A stretch of DNA of 64,000 bases, taken from positions 20,885 to 84,884 of the forward strand of contig JACPAG010000002.1 in the NCBI GenBank assembly GCA_016180945.1, given 5' to 3'. Shown piece by piece: positions 33,111 through 43,464 of the stretch (within the stretch, counting starts at the first letter, position 1; every line of letters starts with the position of its first letter). Source of the stretch: Candidatus Aenigmatarchaeota archaeon (lineage in GTDB: Archaea > Aenigmatarchaeota > Aenigmatarchaeia > GW2011-AR5). The translations under genes were made by a program, and so were the position numbers. The notes beneath the pieces are model-generated. The model saw nothing but the letters and a program-made list of their open reading frames with translations, was not told the origin of the DNA and searched no databases.

Positions 33111-33509
33111 TTATTTTATCTTCTCTACATATCTTCCCGATACCAGCATCACCAGCACCAGAATGGTTGTTACAGTCGCTATCGTGTAAAACCCTATGCC
33201 GACAGCCAGTCCTATAGCAGCGACAACCCACAGCTCTGAAGCGGTTGTCAGCCCTACGACCCTGTTCTTCAGGTGAAGTATCGCGCCGGCTCCCAGAAAT
33301 CCTATGCCGGTGACGACACCGGCTGCTATGACCGGCGACGTGAACGTAAGCGAGACTACTGTAAACAGCGCCGAACCCATGCACACCAAGCCGTGTTCTC
33401 GCAACCCCGCCGGCTTGTCGTGAAGCTGCCTTTCCAGGCCTATTATCATCCCCAGAACCGCGGAGAGAACCAGTTTTGCTATAATCTCTATTTCAACCGG
33501 AGAAACCAT
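33111..33509 (-). CDS. MgtC/SapB-family membrane protein
   Basis: 132 residues, four membrane helices. GMIIGLERQLHDKPAGLREHGLVCMG and TGIGFLGAGAILHLKNRVVGLTTASELWVVAAIGLAVG are the family's signature segments. It lacks the C-terminal ACT-like domain, so it is the short form. The role of short MgtC proteins is unclear (Mg2+ homeostasis, ATP synthase control). Confidence 0.88.
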   Translation of the reverse strand: MVSPVEIEIIAKLVLSAVLGMIIGLERQLHDKPAGLREHGLVCMGSALFTVVSLTFTSPVIAAGVVTGIGFLGAGAILHLKNRVVGLTTASELWVVAAIGLAVGIGFYTIATVTTILVLVMLVSGRYVEKIK

Positions 33510-33558
33510 AAAATTATTTATTTTTCAGGTTAATAAACATTATCTGCAACTTATAATC

Positions 33559-35133
33559 ATGCAAGAATTATCGTCTGTTGATATCTTGTCTTTAGCCTGC
33601 AAAGAACTGGCGGCAAAGATACTCAGCAGGGAGATATCAAGCCCGCAGGTGCTGGAAATAGAAAAAATAAGGATAGCCAAGAAATATTCTCTTGGCACGG
33701 TAATAAAAAATGCGGACATTCTTTTGCGCGCCGAATCTGGCGAGCCTTATCTTAAAAAATTCCTGAAAACAAAGCCAGTGAGAACGTTATCCGGTGTTGC
33801 GAATATAGCCGTCATGTGGCTTGGAACTGACGGCTTTTCGTGCCCTTTCAAATGCATTTTCTGTCCTCAGGGAAACACCAGAGGCGTTAAAGTATTCACA
33901 CCGAAAAGCTACACGGGTTGCGAGCCGACGACCCTGCGCGCTATTCGTAATAATTACGACCCGTATCTGCAGGTAACGAACCGTCTGAAACAGCTGGGAA
34001 TCATAGGCCATGCAACAGACAAATGCGAGCTTATAATTATGGGAGGCACATTCCTGTCGTGGCATAAACAAAACCAAGGAGATTTCATAAAAAGATGTTT
34101 TGATGCATTTAACAGCGTTGAGAGCAGCAGCCTTGTAGAAGCGCAAAAAATAAACGAAACAGCCAAAAACAGGTGCATCGGCCTGACTGTAGAGACCAGA
34201 AGCGATTACTGCTCGCCAAAGGATATAGAATGGATGCTCTGCCTCGGTACGACGCGCGTCGAAATAGGTGTCCAGACGACGGATGACGAATTGCTGTCCA
34301 TGGTCAAACGCAGCAACAATGCACAATCAAATGTAGAAGCTATAAAAAGGCTTAAAGAAGCCGGCATCAAAGTAACCGCCCACTGGATGCCCGGACTGAC
34401 AGGACTGGAAAAGCTTGACATGAAAAAAGAAATCCGGGACTTCAGAAAACTTTTTGACAATCCGGATTACCGGCCGGACGAACTGAAGATATACCCGGCG
34501 CTGGTAATACCAGGCACGGAACTTCACGAGCTGTGGAAAAAAGGCGATTACCAGCCTTTGTCAACCAGCCAGTTTATAGACCTGCTCATAGAACTGAAAA
34601 GGCTTGTGCCCAAATATGTCCGCGTCAAAAGGGTGATGCGCGATATTTCAGAGCACGAATCAGCGGCGGGCGCAAGCACGACAAACATTCGCCAGCTCGT
34701 ACACGAGAAAATGGCTAAAGCCGGCGCCGGATGCAGGTGCATCCGCTGCAGGGAAGTGGGCCAGAACAGGAGTAAGCCTGAAAAGATAGAGCTACAGAGA
34801 TTTGATTACGAAGCTTCAGGCGGTAAAGAGATATTCTTAAGCTTTGAAGACTCAGAAAACGATATTCTAGTCGCCTTCCTCAGGTTAAGAATCGACGCTG
34901 ACAGCACAGCCAAAGTCCGCGAGCTTCACGTTTACGGCGAAATGATGCCCATCGGCGGCATAGGCGCATGGCAACATAAAGGATTTGGAAAAAAACTTCT
35001 CGAGGAAGCAGAGGCGATAGCAAAAGAATTTGGAAAGAACAGGGTTCAGGTCACGTCCGGCGTAGGCGCCCGTGAATATTACAGGAAGCTTGGCTACGGA
35101 CTTGAAGGATTTTACATGGTGAAAGAATTATGA
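33559..35133 (+). CDS. elp3: Elp3, tRNA wobble-uridine carboxymethyl enzyme
   Basis: 524 residues. Radical SAM cluster cysteines Cys95, Cys99 and Cys102 (CPFKCIFCPQG), and a C-terminal GNAT acetyltransferase domain (HVYGEMMPIGGIGAWQHKGFGKKL near 455-485). A CRCIRC zinc-like motif lies between. Archaeal Elp3 alone makes cm5U34 in tRNAs from acetyl-CoA and SAM. The next gene overlaps its stop (ATGA). Confidence 0.93.
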   Translation: MQELSSVDILSLACKELAAKILSREISSPQVLEIEKIRIAKKYSLGTVIKNADILLRAESGEPYLKKFLKTKPVRTLSGVANIAVMWLGTDGFSCPFKCIFCPQGNTRGVKVFTPKSYTGCEPTTLRAIRNNYDPYLQVTNRLKQLGIIGHATDKCELIIMGGTFLSWHKQNQGDFIKRCFDAFNSVESSSLVEAQKINETAKNRCIGLTVETRSDYCSPKDIEWMLCLGTTRVEIGVQTTDDELLSMVKRSNNAQSNVEAIKRLKEAGIKVTAHWMPGLTGLEKLDMKKEIRDFRKLFDNPDYRPDELKIYPALVIPGTELHELWKKGDYQPLSTSQFIDLLIELKRLVPKYVRVKRVMRDISEHESAAGASTTNIRQLVHEKMAKAGAGCRCIRCREVGQNRSKPEKIELQRFDYEASGGKEIFLSFEDSENDILVAFLRLRIDADSTAKVRELHVYGEMMPIGGIGAWQHKGFGKKLLEEAEAIAKEFGKNRVQVTSGVGAREYYRKLGYGLEGFYMVKEL

Positions 35134-35414
35134 TTGTCTATCAACTTAATAGAGAACTGGCACATTTACTTCTGGAGCGGCCATCAATGGCTGATGAAAT
35201 AGAGCGACAGGGCGGCTTAAAAGATTCTTACACAAAGCAGGAATTGCTTTTTATGCTATTTCCAAAAGAGATAAATGACCTGATAGACAGGGGCGCATTA
35301 ATAGGGCCGCACGTCGAAAAACAAGAACCCGCGATTGAAAATGGAGGGTCACCTCAAAATGTAGTGGAGAGAAGAAAAATATTGCAAAGAGCTATATATT
35401 GCAAAGAGCTATAG
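35130..35414 (+). CDS. Orphan coupled to elp3, repeat in 3' end
   Basis: 94 residues, helical, no recognised domain. The ATG overlaps the elp3 stop. Its last codons contain a tandem 17-nt repeat (35379-35395 and 35396-35412, ATATTGCAAAGAGCT...), so the C-terminus was recently altered. Confidence 0.45.
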   Translation: MIVYQLNRELAHLLLERPSMADEIERQGGLKDSYTKQELLFMLFPKEINDLIDRGALIGPHVEKQEPAIENGGSPQNVVERRKILQRAIYCKEL

Positions 35415-35612
35415 CCACCTATTTCGATGGGGCGAATCCTGGGCCGTCAGCTGTGTAAACTTCTTGCGATCGCCCAGATATGCTGCTTTGAGTACAAGTA
35501 TATATCCGCACGGCGTGCACTTGTGGCAAGTAAAAAGAGATGTGGCAGCACTATCAGGAAATACACGCAAAGATCGGTCATGATTTTGAGAAGCCGTACA
35601 TGTGCAAGGAGC
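35415..35612 (+). pseudogene. Possible decayed coding stretch
   Basis: No intact gene. One frame reads STSIYPHGVHLWQVKR; after a frame change another reads MWQHYQEIHAKIGHDFEKPY to a stop at about 35612. These look protein-like, suggesting a decayed small gene, but no family is recognised and chance cannot be excluded. Confidence 0.25.
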
Positions 35613-36875
35613 TTAACTGAAATTAGGCAGTTGGTTTGGCATTACTATATCTCTGCACAACATGGCGTATCCTTTGCGCTGTAACTGCATGTCTCCTAGA
35701 GAATTTAGCCACTGTCGATATGCTTGTCTGCCGGTATTGTACGCAAATAACGCCCCCCTGGCAGCCGGTATAAACATCTGGGCATCGCTTTGCGCCTGAT
35801 CTGGATTTCTTAAGCCGTAATCTTGCAAATATTTCTTTACCTGTTCCGCAGCTACTTTCTGGCTCAATAGCATGATGATAGCGTTATCTTGGGCAGCACC
35901 CGTCGCATCTTCCCTGCTTCTCTGCAGCCGAAGGAATCTCAAAATGTCTTCTCTGCTTATATCCCTCCCAACTTCTGCGTACAAATCACATGCTATTTCG
36001 GCAAATTCTGTGTCTGTAACCGTAACGCTTCTGGCGTTCATTGCAATACCTTCGCTTATCGTAATGTAAGGTGAAGGGATGACGCTTCCGTATAAAATAC
36101 CAAGTCCGTCTCTTTCTGCCGCTTCAAATTGCCTTGATACTTGAGAATGATGACCTGGCCATAGTTCATGGAGGGCGGTTTCTAGGTGAGACGGCATGGT
36201 TGCAGCTGTTTTCCCATTGCTCATAACGGCTTCAAAAGCAGCAGGTTTTCCTCGTCCATTAAAGACGAACCGTCCGGCATAAGGAGCGCTTTGAACAACC
36301 GTTAAATGTGGTTCTTCCTGCGGCAGCATATCAGGCTCGAACCTTTCTGCTACGAGAGTGCGTATATTTTTCGTTGCTGTACGGATAATCTTTTCAGCCA
36401 ATGCAGGATTATTAACTAATTCTGGAACCCTGAAATATTCCAAGTAATTCTGCCATCTTTCAACTAACGACCCCTTTCCGGGCAATTCTTGCGCCAGGAA
36501 TCTGTAAGCTTCGGTTATTTGTTCATCAGCAGTCATAACTGCATAAGGCAATCCGAATACCTCTCTGGCTTCTGTTACGACATCGACGCTTTCGCCCATG
36601 AAATGCCTTGCCCTTAAGTTTAACCCCTTTACTGCCGCATCTCGAAAAGCGGCGTATTTGTCTTGCGGGGTATGCCTCATTAATTGCTTAGTGCCATTGA
36701 CAATTTCCAGCAAGCTCATCTTCCTTTCGTCTATTCCGTCTTGCAATTCTTGACCGGGCTTTAGCATGCCCGGATAAAAACAGCTCTCCACGGTTGTTTG
36801 CATTTCTCGCTGATGTGGATCGTGCCTAGCTAAAGCCAGGGCATATTCCCAGTATTGCTTATCAAACTCGTTCAT
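35613..36875 (-). CDS. DUF885-like zinc metallopeptidase
   Basis: 420 residues. ALHELWPGHHSQ near residue 240 matches the HExxPGHxxQ zinc motif of DUF885 peptidases, and ITISEGIAMNA about 35 residues later provides the glutamate ligand. The N-terminal half is helical. No signal peptide, so intracellular. The family includes uncharacterised peptidases with a neurolysin-like fold. Confidence 0.7.
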   Translation of the reverse strand: MNEFDKQYWEYALALARHDPHQREMQTTVESCFYPGMLKPGQELQDGIDERKMSLLEIVNGTKQLMRHTPQDKYAAFRDAAVKGLNLRARHFMGESVDVVTEAREVFGLPYAVMTADEQITEAYRFLAQELPGKGSLVERWQNYLEYFRVPELVNNPALAEKIIRTATKNIRTLVAERFEPDMLPQEEPHLTVVQSAPYAGRFVFNGRGKPAAFEAVMSNGKTAATMPSHLETALHELWPGHHSQVSRQFEAAERDGLGILYGSVIPSPYITISEGIAMNARSVTVTDTEFAEIACDLYAEVGRDISREDILRFLRLQRSREDATGAAQDNAIIMLLSQKVAAEQVKKYLQDYGLRNPDQAQSDAQMFIPAARGALFAYNTGRQAYRQWLNSLGDMQLQRKGYAMLCRDIVMPNQLPNFS

Positions 36876-36956
36876 ATCAGAACCCTCTTACAATATGTTG
36901 TATTCCGCATCGCGGAAGCCTTTATATGCTTTATGGTGGGAGTAAGATGGGATTGC

Positions 36957-37781
36957 ATGACTTACACACCTATAGGAGAGACTGTAAATTTGGAAGGTGC
37001 GGTATTTGAATTAGCAGTTAATAGGCTTGTAAAAGGGGCTTTGCAGGGGGTTAATACTAGATATCAAGCCTTGCTCGAAGCTGATTCCGCATATCAGGCT
37101 TTTCTCGCCGAAGCAGACGGGGCGAGAGCAAATGCCAGGACGTACAGGCAAATGGCAAAGACGCTTGGTCAGCAGGCAGAAGAGTACGCAAAAAGACTTG
37201 ACAAAGGGGCAACAATAGACGGAAAAGAAATAACAGCTGCTTTGATGGAGTCCCAATCGTACGACAGCTTGGCAGAAGCCGAAGAGGAAAAAACTGTTCC
37301 TTCCCCTGAACTTAACGCTAGACTAAGAAAACTGCGGGAAAACGCTTTTAACGGCGTTGCAGGGCAGCTTGGATACAATGCATGGGAAAAAGTGCAGACA
37401 GAAGCGGCACGAATAGAAGGCGAGATTATGGCTGATATTAACAGAAGACTGGACGCAGAAGAAAAACAGATGGTTGCTACAGCTCATCGCGATTATTTAG
37501 CCCGTGTCCAGTCCATGTTGCAGGCATCTTTGTCGGGATTATCAGAATACGTCTATGTCGGAGAACCAACTATTGTTCATGTAGATGGTGCATTGCGTCA
37601 TGAAACTCTTGTTTCTATATTTACCGATACCCCAGACGTCACAGCCGAAGAACTGCAGAGAGAACTTGAAATGCCAGAAGGGGTTTTGACGCTGGCTTCT
37701 AAAATCTTGACTCCATTGGGCGATGGCACAGGACTGGCCGTAGTAGAAGCGCGATACAGGGGCTCAAAACCGCTTCACTAA
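36957..37781 (+). CDS. Orphan coiled-coil protein
   Basis: 274 residues. Residues 40-170 are long helices rich in Ala, Glu and Arg, likely coiled coil; the last 70 residues are alpha/beta. The ATG at 36957 is chosen because a TTTATATG box lies about 30 nt upstream (36921); the frame is open to 36855. Divergent from the DUF885-like gene. Function unknown. Confidence 0.5.
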   Translation: MTYTPIGETVNLEGAVFELAVNRLVKGALQGVNTRYQALLEADSAYQAFLAEADGARANARTYRQMAKTLGQQAEEYAKRLDKGATIDGKEITAALMESQSYDSLAEAEEEKTVPSPELNARLRKLRENAFNGVAGQLGYNAWEKVQTEAARIEGEIMADINRRLDAEEKQMVATAHRDYLARVQSMLQASLSGLSEYVYVGEPTIVHVDGALRHETLVSIFTDTPDVTAEELQRELEMPEGVLTLASKILTPLGDGTGLAVVEARYRGSKPLH

Positions 37782-37873
37782 TAACACTTAAATCGCTTTC
37801 TCACCAATTAAATTTAGTAATGAGCTGTTTCTTGCGATGACTTACGTAGATGAAAGTCACATGTTGTGGTCTT

Positions 37874-38116
37874 ATGCCTATCGAAGAGGAGATGCAGCTT
37901 GAGATAAGGCGCCTGGAAAGGGAGCTTACGATACTGGACGAGGAACTGGAAAAGCTGCACAAAAGAATACTGAACCTTCTCATGATCCGCAAAAAGAAGG
38001 AGCAGGACCTGCGCGTCCTGAAAACCAATTTCTACGGCGAGCTGCCCGAAGAAAAAGAATGGCAGACCACGCTAGCAAGATTATTGCGCGAAGAGGGCGT
38101 GAAGCATCTTGGGTAA
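37874..38116 (+). CDS. Small coiled-coil protein
   Basis: 80 residues from MPIEEEM. Residues 5-55 are a continuous charged heptad pattern (LERELTILDEELEKLHKRIL). An ATG at 37850 would add CC-containing residues and is less likely. No family recognised. Confidence 0.5.
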   Translation: MPIEEEMQLEIRRLERELTILDEELEKLHKRILNLLMIRKKKEQDLRVLKTNFYGELPEEKEWQTTLARLLREEGVKHLG

Positions 38117-38129
38117 TCTTAAGAAAATC

Positions 38130-39833
38130 TTAGCCGACTGCAACTGCAAGACCTATTTGTTCTAGCCCACTTACAAAAGAATATCTTTGATTATCTTGGA
38201 CACTGCCATCACTGATCTTAAGACCTACAGCTTCGGCAAGCCTTCTTATAACCTGTTCGGGGCTGTCTTTGCCCTGAGGGAAATATACGCTGTGTCTACC
38301 ATTATAAGGCCTTCCTTTGGCAGTAACATAAGCCCTCAATGCAGCAACTGCAAATTCCCTAGTACCAGTGTATCGCCCATTTTCGTCAAAGCTTCTTTTC
38401 ATAGTTTCAGCTACTGTTTCAAATATGTTACTTACCTGCCTTGGTACTGCTACAGATCTACTAACATAATTTCTTGTGCCACCAAACCCTTCAGGAAAAG
38501 GCGCTTCCGTTTCTGAAACCTGTGGCAATCTCAATAAGCTACCGAAGTCGACCATTTCGGTTAAGACACTTGCGTCTTGGTTATGTAATGTATAGTGCCA
38601 ACGACCTTCTGTTGAAACATAGCTCCCTCTGGCCAGCATAAATCCATATAGCCTTCCAAGTGCTGCATCGCTTATTTCAGCTCGCGGATGTATAATCGGT
38701 ATATCTTTTCCTCTAACATCCCATCTATATAAGTGGTCGTACGGGTCAATGCCTGTTAAGTCAGCAAGATAATTCAATAGTGTTTGTGGAGATCCATGCC
38801 GTCCGTTGAAATACTGGAGAAAGGTTCCTAGTGTACTAACAACTCTTGTGTGTATAGGATGTACGTCTAAACGCAGCGACTCCACATGCTCTGTTACCAA
38901 TTTCACCAGAGGTAAAAATTTTTTGTTTCTCAAATACTTGCTATCGAGCACCCATAAAACTTGGCTATTGCCTCTTAGCAGTTGTCTTAAAGCACTTGCA
39001 ATTCTGAAAGGCTGGGCTTCGCCTATTCGTCTGTGGCGTGTCTTCAGGTTTTCCGTAAGAAATTCTCTTGATTTACCAGAAATCCCATGCTCTTGACAGA
39101 AGGCATCCCATTCTTTATCGAATCTTCTCCTCTCCAAAAAAAATCTATAAACGTCCGTCCTAACATCAGGGTTGCCGACACCCTTTAATAAATCAACGAG
39201 TTCAGCAACGTTTTCGTCTTCTGGCCATAAAAGGGTATTTTCAAGCTGGTCTATAAAATGCTCTGAGAATCCTGTCGCTCTTAATCTGCCGAAAAAACTT
39301 ATTCTGGTTGCAGAATCAACCATAGAAAGAACTAACATATCAAGCATTTCAGATGGCATTCCGGCAGGCATATAACCTCTAAGCCTTCTGCCACTCAAAA
39401 TAGTTCCGGCTAAATCTTCATCTGGCTTGTAAGAGCCATGGGTAAAAAAGGCTGGAAATGCTCCATAGCGCGTGATTGAATGATACACAGCATCCAATTC
39501 AAGTTCTCTTTGCGCGCTAAAACTAGGGAATTCTTTTTCAGCTTGACTAATACCAGCAGCTATAGATGCTTGTCTAAATCTCCTTAGAAATTGTCTGTGT
39601 TTTCGTAATCTTTCCATTTCTTCTTGTGCAGCGTCTACAACCATATCCGGAGTTATCAATCCAGAAACATTTCCAAAACCTATTACGCTGCCAAGTTGCT
39701 GCTGTAATTCTTCTGCTGTCTCTAAGTTTCCATTTCGTGCAGTTTGTATGATACGCCTTAGTTCAGCGTCTACACGTTTGCTCCATATTGAAAAGTAATT
39801 CCGTCCCTTCACATCCCTGAGTTTAAGCGGCAT
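38130..39833 (-). CDS. Large orphan protein
   Basis: 567 residues, soluble, Arg-rich, mostly helical with a mixed C-terminal part; no known motif is visible. It is one of the longest genes in the window and has no frame disruption, so it is surely expressed. The upstream gap to 40000 (166 nt) holds its promoter (TTAAATATATTTC near 39855) and that of the next gene. Confidence 0.55.
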   Translation of the reverse strand: MPLKLRDVKGRNYFSIWSKRVDAELRRIIQTARNGNLETAEELQQQLGSVIGFGNVSGLITPDMVVDAAQEEMERLRKHRQFLRRFRQASIAAGISQAEKEFPSFSAQRELELDAVYHSITRYGAFPAFFTHGSYKPDEDLAGTILSGRRLRGYMPAGMPSEMLDMLVLSMVDSATRISFFGRLRATGFSEHFIDQLENTLLWPEDENVAELVDLLKGVGNPDVRTDVYRFFLERRRFDKEWDAFCQEHGISGKSREFLTENLKTRHRRIGEAQPFRIASALRQLLRGNSQVLWVLDSKYLRNKKFLPLVKLVTEHVESLRLDVHPIHTRVVSTLGTFLQYFNGRHGSPQTLLNYLADLTGIDPYDHLYRWDVRGKDIPIIHPRAEISDAALGRLYGFMLARGSYVSTEGRWHYTLHNQDASVLTEMVDFGSLLRLPQVSETEAPFPEGFGGTRNYVSRSVAVPRQVSNIFETVAETMKRSFDENGRYTGTREFAVAALRAYVTAKGRPYNGRHSVYFPQGKDSPEQVIRRLAEAVGLKISDGSVQDNQRYSFVSGLEQIGLAVAVG

Positions 39834-39999
39834 ATGAATACGCTTTTAGAAATATATTTAAGCGCATTGATTTTCCTTTTTTTACAAATTGTGAATGTGG
39901 CGTAATTGATTCGTAATTACTTCTTGTATCAAAGAAAATGAAAATTAGATTTTAAACCTTTAACAGTATAAATAATTCAGAATTCTGGTGACCACTTAA

Positions 40000-40269
40000 A
40001 TGAAGAATCCGGCAATCGGCAGGTATTTTACTAGTCCAGTAATTGATGTCAGGGAAGGGAGATATCCAGTAGTCCGGATGCACGGAGGGCAGTATTGCAT
40101 CATAAACAGGGGCTTACAGACTGGTTATGATAGAGAAAACCCGCCAGCAACAGGAGACGTTGTAACTTTTGTCCCCCTCGCTGACAACAGAGTAGATGGC
40201 ATAGGCCCGACCACTTTATTCGCAAGGATGATACGCCTGCAAAGAAAACAACTAGCAACATCCGTCTGA
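40000..40269 (+). CDS. Orphan small protein
   Basis: 89 residues, beta-rich with Gly/Arg turns, basic C-terminus. AGTATAAATAAT (39966-39977) is a TATA box and GGTGA precedes the ATG by about 11 nt. It ends 3 nt from the thrS stop in a convergent pair. Function unknown. Confidence 0.5.
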   Translation: MKNPAIGRYFTSPVIDVREGRYPVVRMHGGQYCIINRGLQTGYDRENPPATGDVVTFVPLADNRVDGIGPTTLFARMIRLQRKQLATSV

Positions 40270-40272
40270 ATT

Positions 40273-41949
40273 TTATCTCTTCTTTTCTAGCTCATCCTTT
40301 AATTGCTTAACAAAATCTTCCAGCTTCACGCCAAACTGTATTTCTTTTTTTCCCCTTCTTCTCACAGCAACCGTCTTGTTCTTCTCTTCCTTTTCGCCTA
40401 TCACAAGTATGTAATTAACTTTTTGCATCTCAGCCTCCCGTACCCGGTATTCTACGGTGCTCGACCTTGTATCGGTATCTGCCCTTATTCCTTTTTCTTT
40501 TAATTGCTGCAGGACCTTTTCCGCAGTATCATTATTTTTATCAGTTAACGCTAATACCCTTACTTGGACAGGCGACAGCCATAACGGAAACGCGCCGCTA
40601 TAATGCTCGACCAATATGCCGATAAACCTCTCCAGAGAGCCGTAAATAACGCGGTGGATTATTACAGGCCTGTGAGGCTTGTTGTCCTCTCCGTTATAGC
40701 TTATGTCAAACCGTTCAGGCATCATGAAATCTACCTGCACGGTTGCGCATTGCCACGTTCTTCCAAGAGAATCCTTTATATGAAAGTCTATCTTGGGCCC
40801 GTAGAAAGCCCCTTCCTTCGGGTTGATTTTGTATTTCATCTTTCTTTTTTTCAGCGCGCTTTCCAGAGCGCCTTCAGCCTTGTCCCACACTTCTTTGGAG
40901 CCCATCGCATTATCCGGTCGTGTCGACAGCTCCACGTGATAATCAAACCCAAATGCTTTGTAGAAATAATCCACAATGTCAACAACCCGTTCTATTTCTT
41001 CCTCTAGTTTGTCCTCGCCAACGAATATGTGCGCATCGTCCTGCGTGAACACGCGCATCCTGAACAGCCCTGACAGCACGCCCGACAGCTCGTTCCTGTG
41101 GACTGTCCCTAGTTCAGCCAGCCGCAGCGGCAATTCACGGTAGCTTCTTGTCGAGCTCTTGAAAACAAGAATCGCGCCAGGACAGTTCATCGGCTTCATG
41201 GCGAAATCCATGTCTTCTATACTAGTGAAGAACATGTTATCCTTGTAATGGTCCCAGTGGCCAGAAGTTTCCCAGATATTTTTGTTCATCAGGCTTGGGG
41301 TAGAAATTTCCTGATAACCAGCTTTGCCGTGCTCTTCGCGCCAGAATTCTATCAGCCGATTTCTCAGCATCATGCCTTTAGCATGGTAGAAAACCATTCC
41401 GGGGGCTTCTGTCTGGAAACTGAACAAGTCCAGCTTTTTGCCGAGTAGGCGATGGTCATTATCGCTAAGCTCTTTCGGTTCTTCTGCTTTCGCAGGTTTT
41501 TCTGCTCTCTTTTCTGCCTTTTTTACCTGTCCCAAATCGTCCTTAGTAAACGACTTGGACTGCTCTGCTAACGGATGCCCTTTTACAGAAATAGCGAATC
41601 TTTTAGTCCAGCCGAAAGGCGCCCTGTAAACATCCAAATTTAGTTTTTTTGCATGTTTTTCCATTTGCTTGATGACGAACAAAGCCTCCTGAGGTTTCGC
41701 CAGCTCTTTGCTGAGATGGGCGTAAGGATAAACCAGAACCTTGTTGGCGTGCAGCGATTTCATGAATTCGCTGACTTCGTCTATCGCTCTTTCACCTACT
41801 TCTTCATTGTCCCCTTTCTCGACTGCGGTCAGCAGAACAAGTATGTTCTCATGCCTGTACGGCTTTTTTTCCACGTCCTCCGCCTGGACTATCTCCTTTT
41901 TAACGGGCTCGTATTCTATCCAGTCCGAATGCAATTGAAGTATTTTCAT
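40273..41949 (-). CDS. thrS: Threonyl-tRNA synthetase (archaeal type)
   Basis: 558 residues. The N-terminal 140 residues are the archaeal D-aminoacyl-tRNA-deacylase-like editing domain (MKILQLHSDWIEYEP...), which removes mischarged serine. The class II core has MKPMNCPGA with the zinc Cys, motif 2 GTVHRNELSGVLSGLFRMR, and motif 3 IYGSLERFIG; the anticodon domain follows. The ATG at 41949 is the family start. Divergent from a threonine synthase gene. Confidence 0.94.
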   Translation of the reverse strand: MKILQLHSDWIEYEPVKKEIVQAEDVEKKPYRHENILVLLTAVEKGDNEEVGERAIDEVSEFMKSLHANKVLVYPYAHLSKELAKPQEALFVIKQMEKHAKKLNLDVYRAPFGWTKRFAISVKGHPLAEQSKSFTKDDLGQVKKAEKRAEKPAKAEEPKELSDNDHRLLGKKLDLFSFQTEAPGMVFYHAKGMMLRNRLIEFWREEHGKAGYQEISTPSLMNKNIWETSGHWDHYKDNMFFTSIEDMDFAMKPMNCPGAILVFKSSTRSYRELPLRLAELGTVHRNELSGVLSGLFRMRVFTQDDAHIFVGEDKLEEEIERVVDIVDYFYKAFGFDYHVELSTRPDNAMGSKEVWDKAEGALESALKKRKMKYKINPKEGAFYGPKIDFHIKDSLGRTWQCATVQVDFMMPERFDISYNGEDNKPHRPVIIHRVIYGSLERFIGILVEHYSGAFPLWLSPVQVRVLALTDKNNDTAEKVLQQLKEKGIRADTDTRSSTVEYRVREAEMQKVNYILVIGEKEEKNKTVAVRRRGKKEIQFGVKLEDFVKQLKDELEKKR

Positions 41950-42141
41950 ATTCCAATCTTCTTTTGCACATCTAAGTTTAAAAAAGTAAAAATTGGTTGG
42001 GCAATTCAAAATTACAAAATACCCAATTTCATCTCCTAACTACTTCAAAGAAAGAAATCTATAAATTATTACTCAAATTAATAATTATAGCAAAAATGCA
42101 TAAAAATTAAAACTTATGTCAAATGGTATAGCTGATAGAAA

Positions 42142-43458
42142 ATGGAGTATATCAGTACTAATAAAAAAGCGCCGCCCGTCAATTTCAGAAGCGCCGTATT
42201 TTCAAATGTTCCTCCTGACGGCGGCCTGTACATGCCTGCCTCTTTTCCTCAAATCCCGGTTCATGAATTAAAAGGCGCCTCATACACGGAAGTAGCTGCT
42301 GAAGCTCTGTACCCTTTTGTAGAAGGCGAAATACCAAGGAGCGAACTTGAAGCTATGGCAAAAAGGGCGTATCCTTTCGCACCAGTTATTGTAAAAATTG
42401 ACGAAGGACTCTATATGATGGATTTAGGGGCAGGTACTCTAACAGATTCCTTTAAAGATTACGGGGTGCGAATGCAGGCAGAATTTGTAAGGTATTATGG
42501 CAATGAAGATTTGACAATACTTTCAATTACATCCGGTGACACGGGGCCTGCAGTCGCCAAGGCATTTGGCGGCAATGGCATCAGAACAGTTGTTGTATTC
42601 GACGAGCGCAATATTTCAGATGTTCAAAGAAGGCAGATGACAACTGTACCAAACGTTGTTGCCATCGGAGCGAAAAACGACTTTAGCCATTTGTACAGTG
42701 TTGGTAAAGAAGTAGAAAACCACCCTAGTTTAAAAGGCAAATTATTATCAGCTAACTCTCGAAACATAGGAAGGCTTTTGGGACAAATTCCTTATCATAT
42801 TTATGGCCATTCCAATGTAGAAGGCGGAAAGCGTGTAATACTGTCAATACCTTTCGGAAACGGCGGTAATTTTGTTTCAGCAGAGATGGCAAGAAGAATG
42901 GGTCTACGCATCCCAATGCTCATTGCAGCAACTAATGCGAATGACGTTTTTAGAAGATTCGTGGAAACCGGACGCTATGAACCCAGACCAACTATACCTA
43001 CTATATCGAGCGCAATGGATGTATCCGACCCGGGGAATATGCCCCGCTTCGTTTACATGCACGGCGGCACAATGGACGTGAATAGGAATATTTCTCACCC
43101 GCCGGATATGCATGGAATCCGCGCTGTTACGCATGCTGTAAGCATTACCGATGCTCAGACCATAGAAACAATACGAAGAGCGTATAGGCAAAGAGGAATT
43201 TTAATCGACCCGCATGGTGGTGTTGCTTTAGCCGGTGCTGAACAATTCAGGCGGGTCAATCCTGAGCACGCAAGCACACCTATTATATTCGAGGAAACAG
43301 CAACCCCGTCTAAGTTTCCTCAAACAATGGAAAAAATAGTAGGATTTGCTCCAGAACCTACAGAAAGCATGCAACGCGAAGCATTGATGAAGGAAAATAT
43401 CATACATGTTGGTGAATTGACACCAAAAAAATTATTAGAAGTCCTACAGGCTAGATAA
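42142..43458 (+). CDS. thrC: Threonine synthase
   Basis: 438 residues, PLP-dependent fold type II. PPDGGLYMP near residue 28, the PLP-lysine segment TDSFKDYG, and the substrate/phosphate loop SGDTGPAVAKAF identify the family. It converts O-phosphohomoserine to threonine. It diverges from thrS; both concern threonine supply for translation. No other threonine-pathway gene is visible in the window. Confidence 0.88.
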   Translation: MEYISTNKKAPPVNFRSAVFSNVPPDGGLYMPASFPQIPVHELKGASYTEVAAEALYPFVEGEIPRSELEAMAKRAYPFAPVIVKIDEGLYMMDLGAGTLTDSFKDYGVRMQAEFVRYYGNEDLTILSITSGDTGPAVAKAFGGNGIRTVVVFDERNISDVQRRQMTTVPNVVAIGAKNDFSHLYSVGKEVENHPSLKGKLLSANSRNIGRLLGQIPYHIYGHSNVEGGKRVILSIPFGNGGNFVSAEMARRMGLRIPMLIAATNANDVFRRFVETGRYEPRPTIPTISSAMDVSDPGNMPRFVYMHGGTMDVNRNISHPPDMHGIRAVTHAVSITDAQTIETIRRAYRQRGILIDPHGGVALAGAEQFRRVNPEHASTPIIFEETATPSKFPQTMEKIVGFAPEPTESMQREALMKENIIHVGELTPKKLLEVLQAR

Positions 43459-43464
43459 TTCTAA

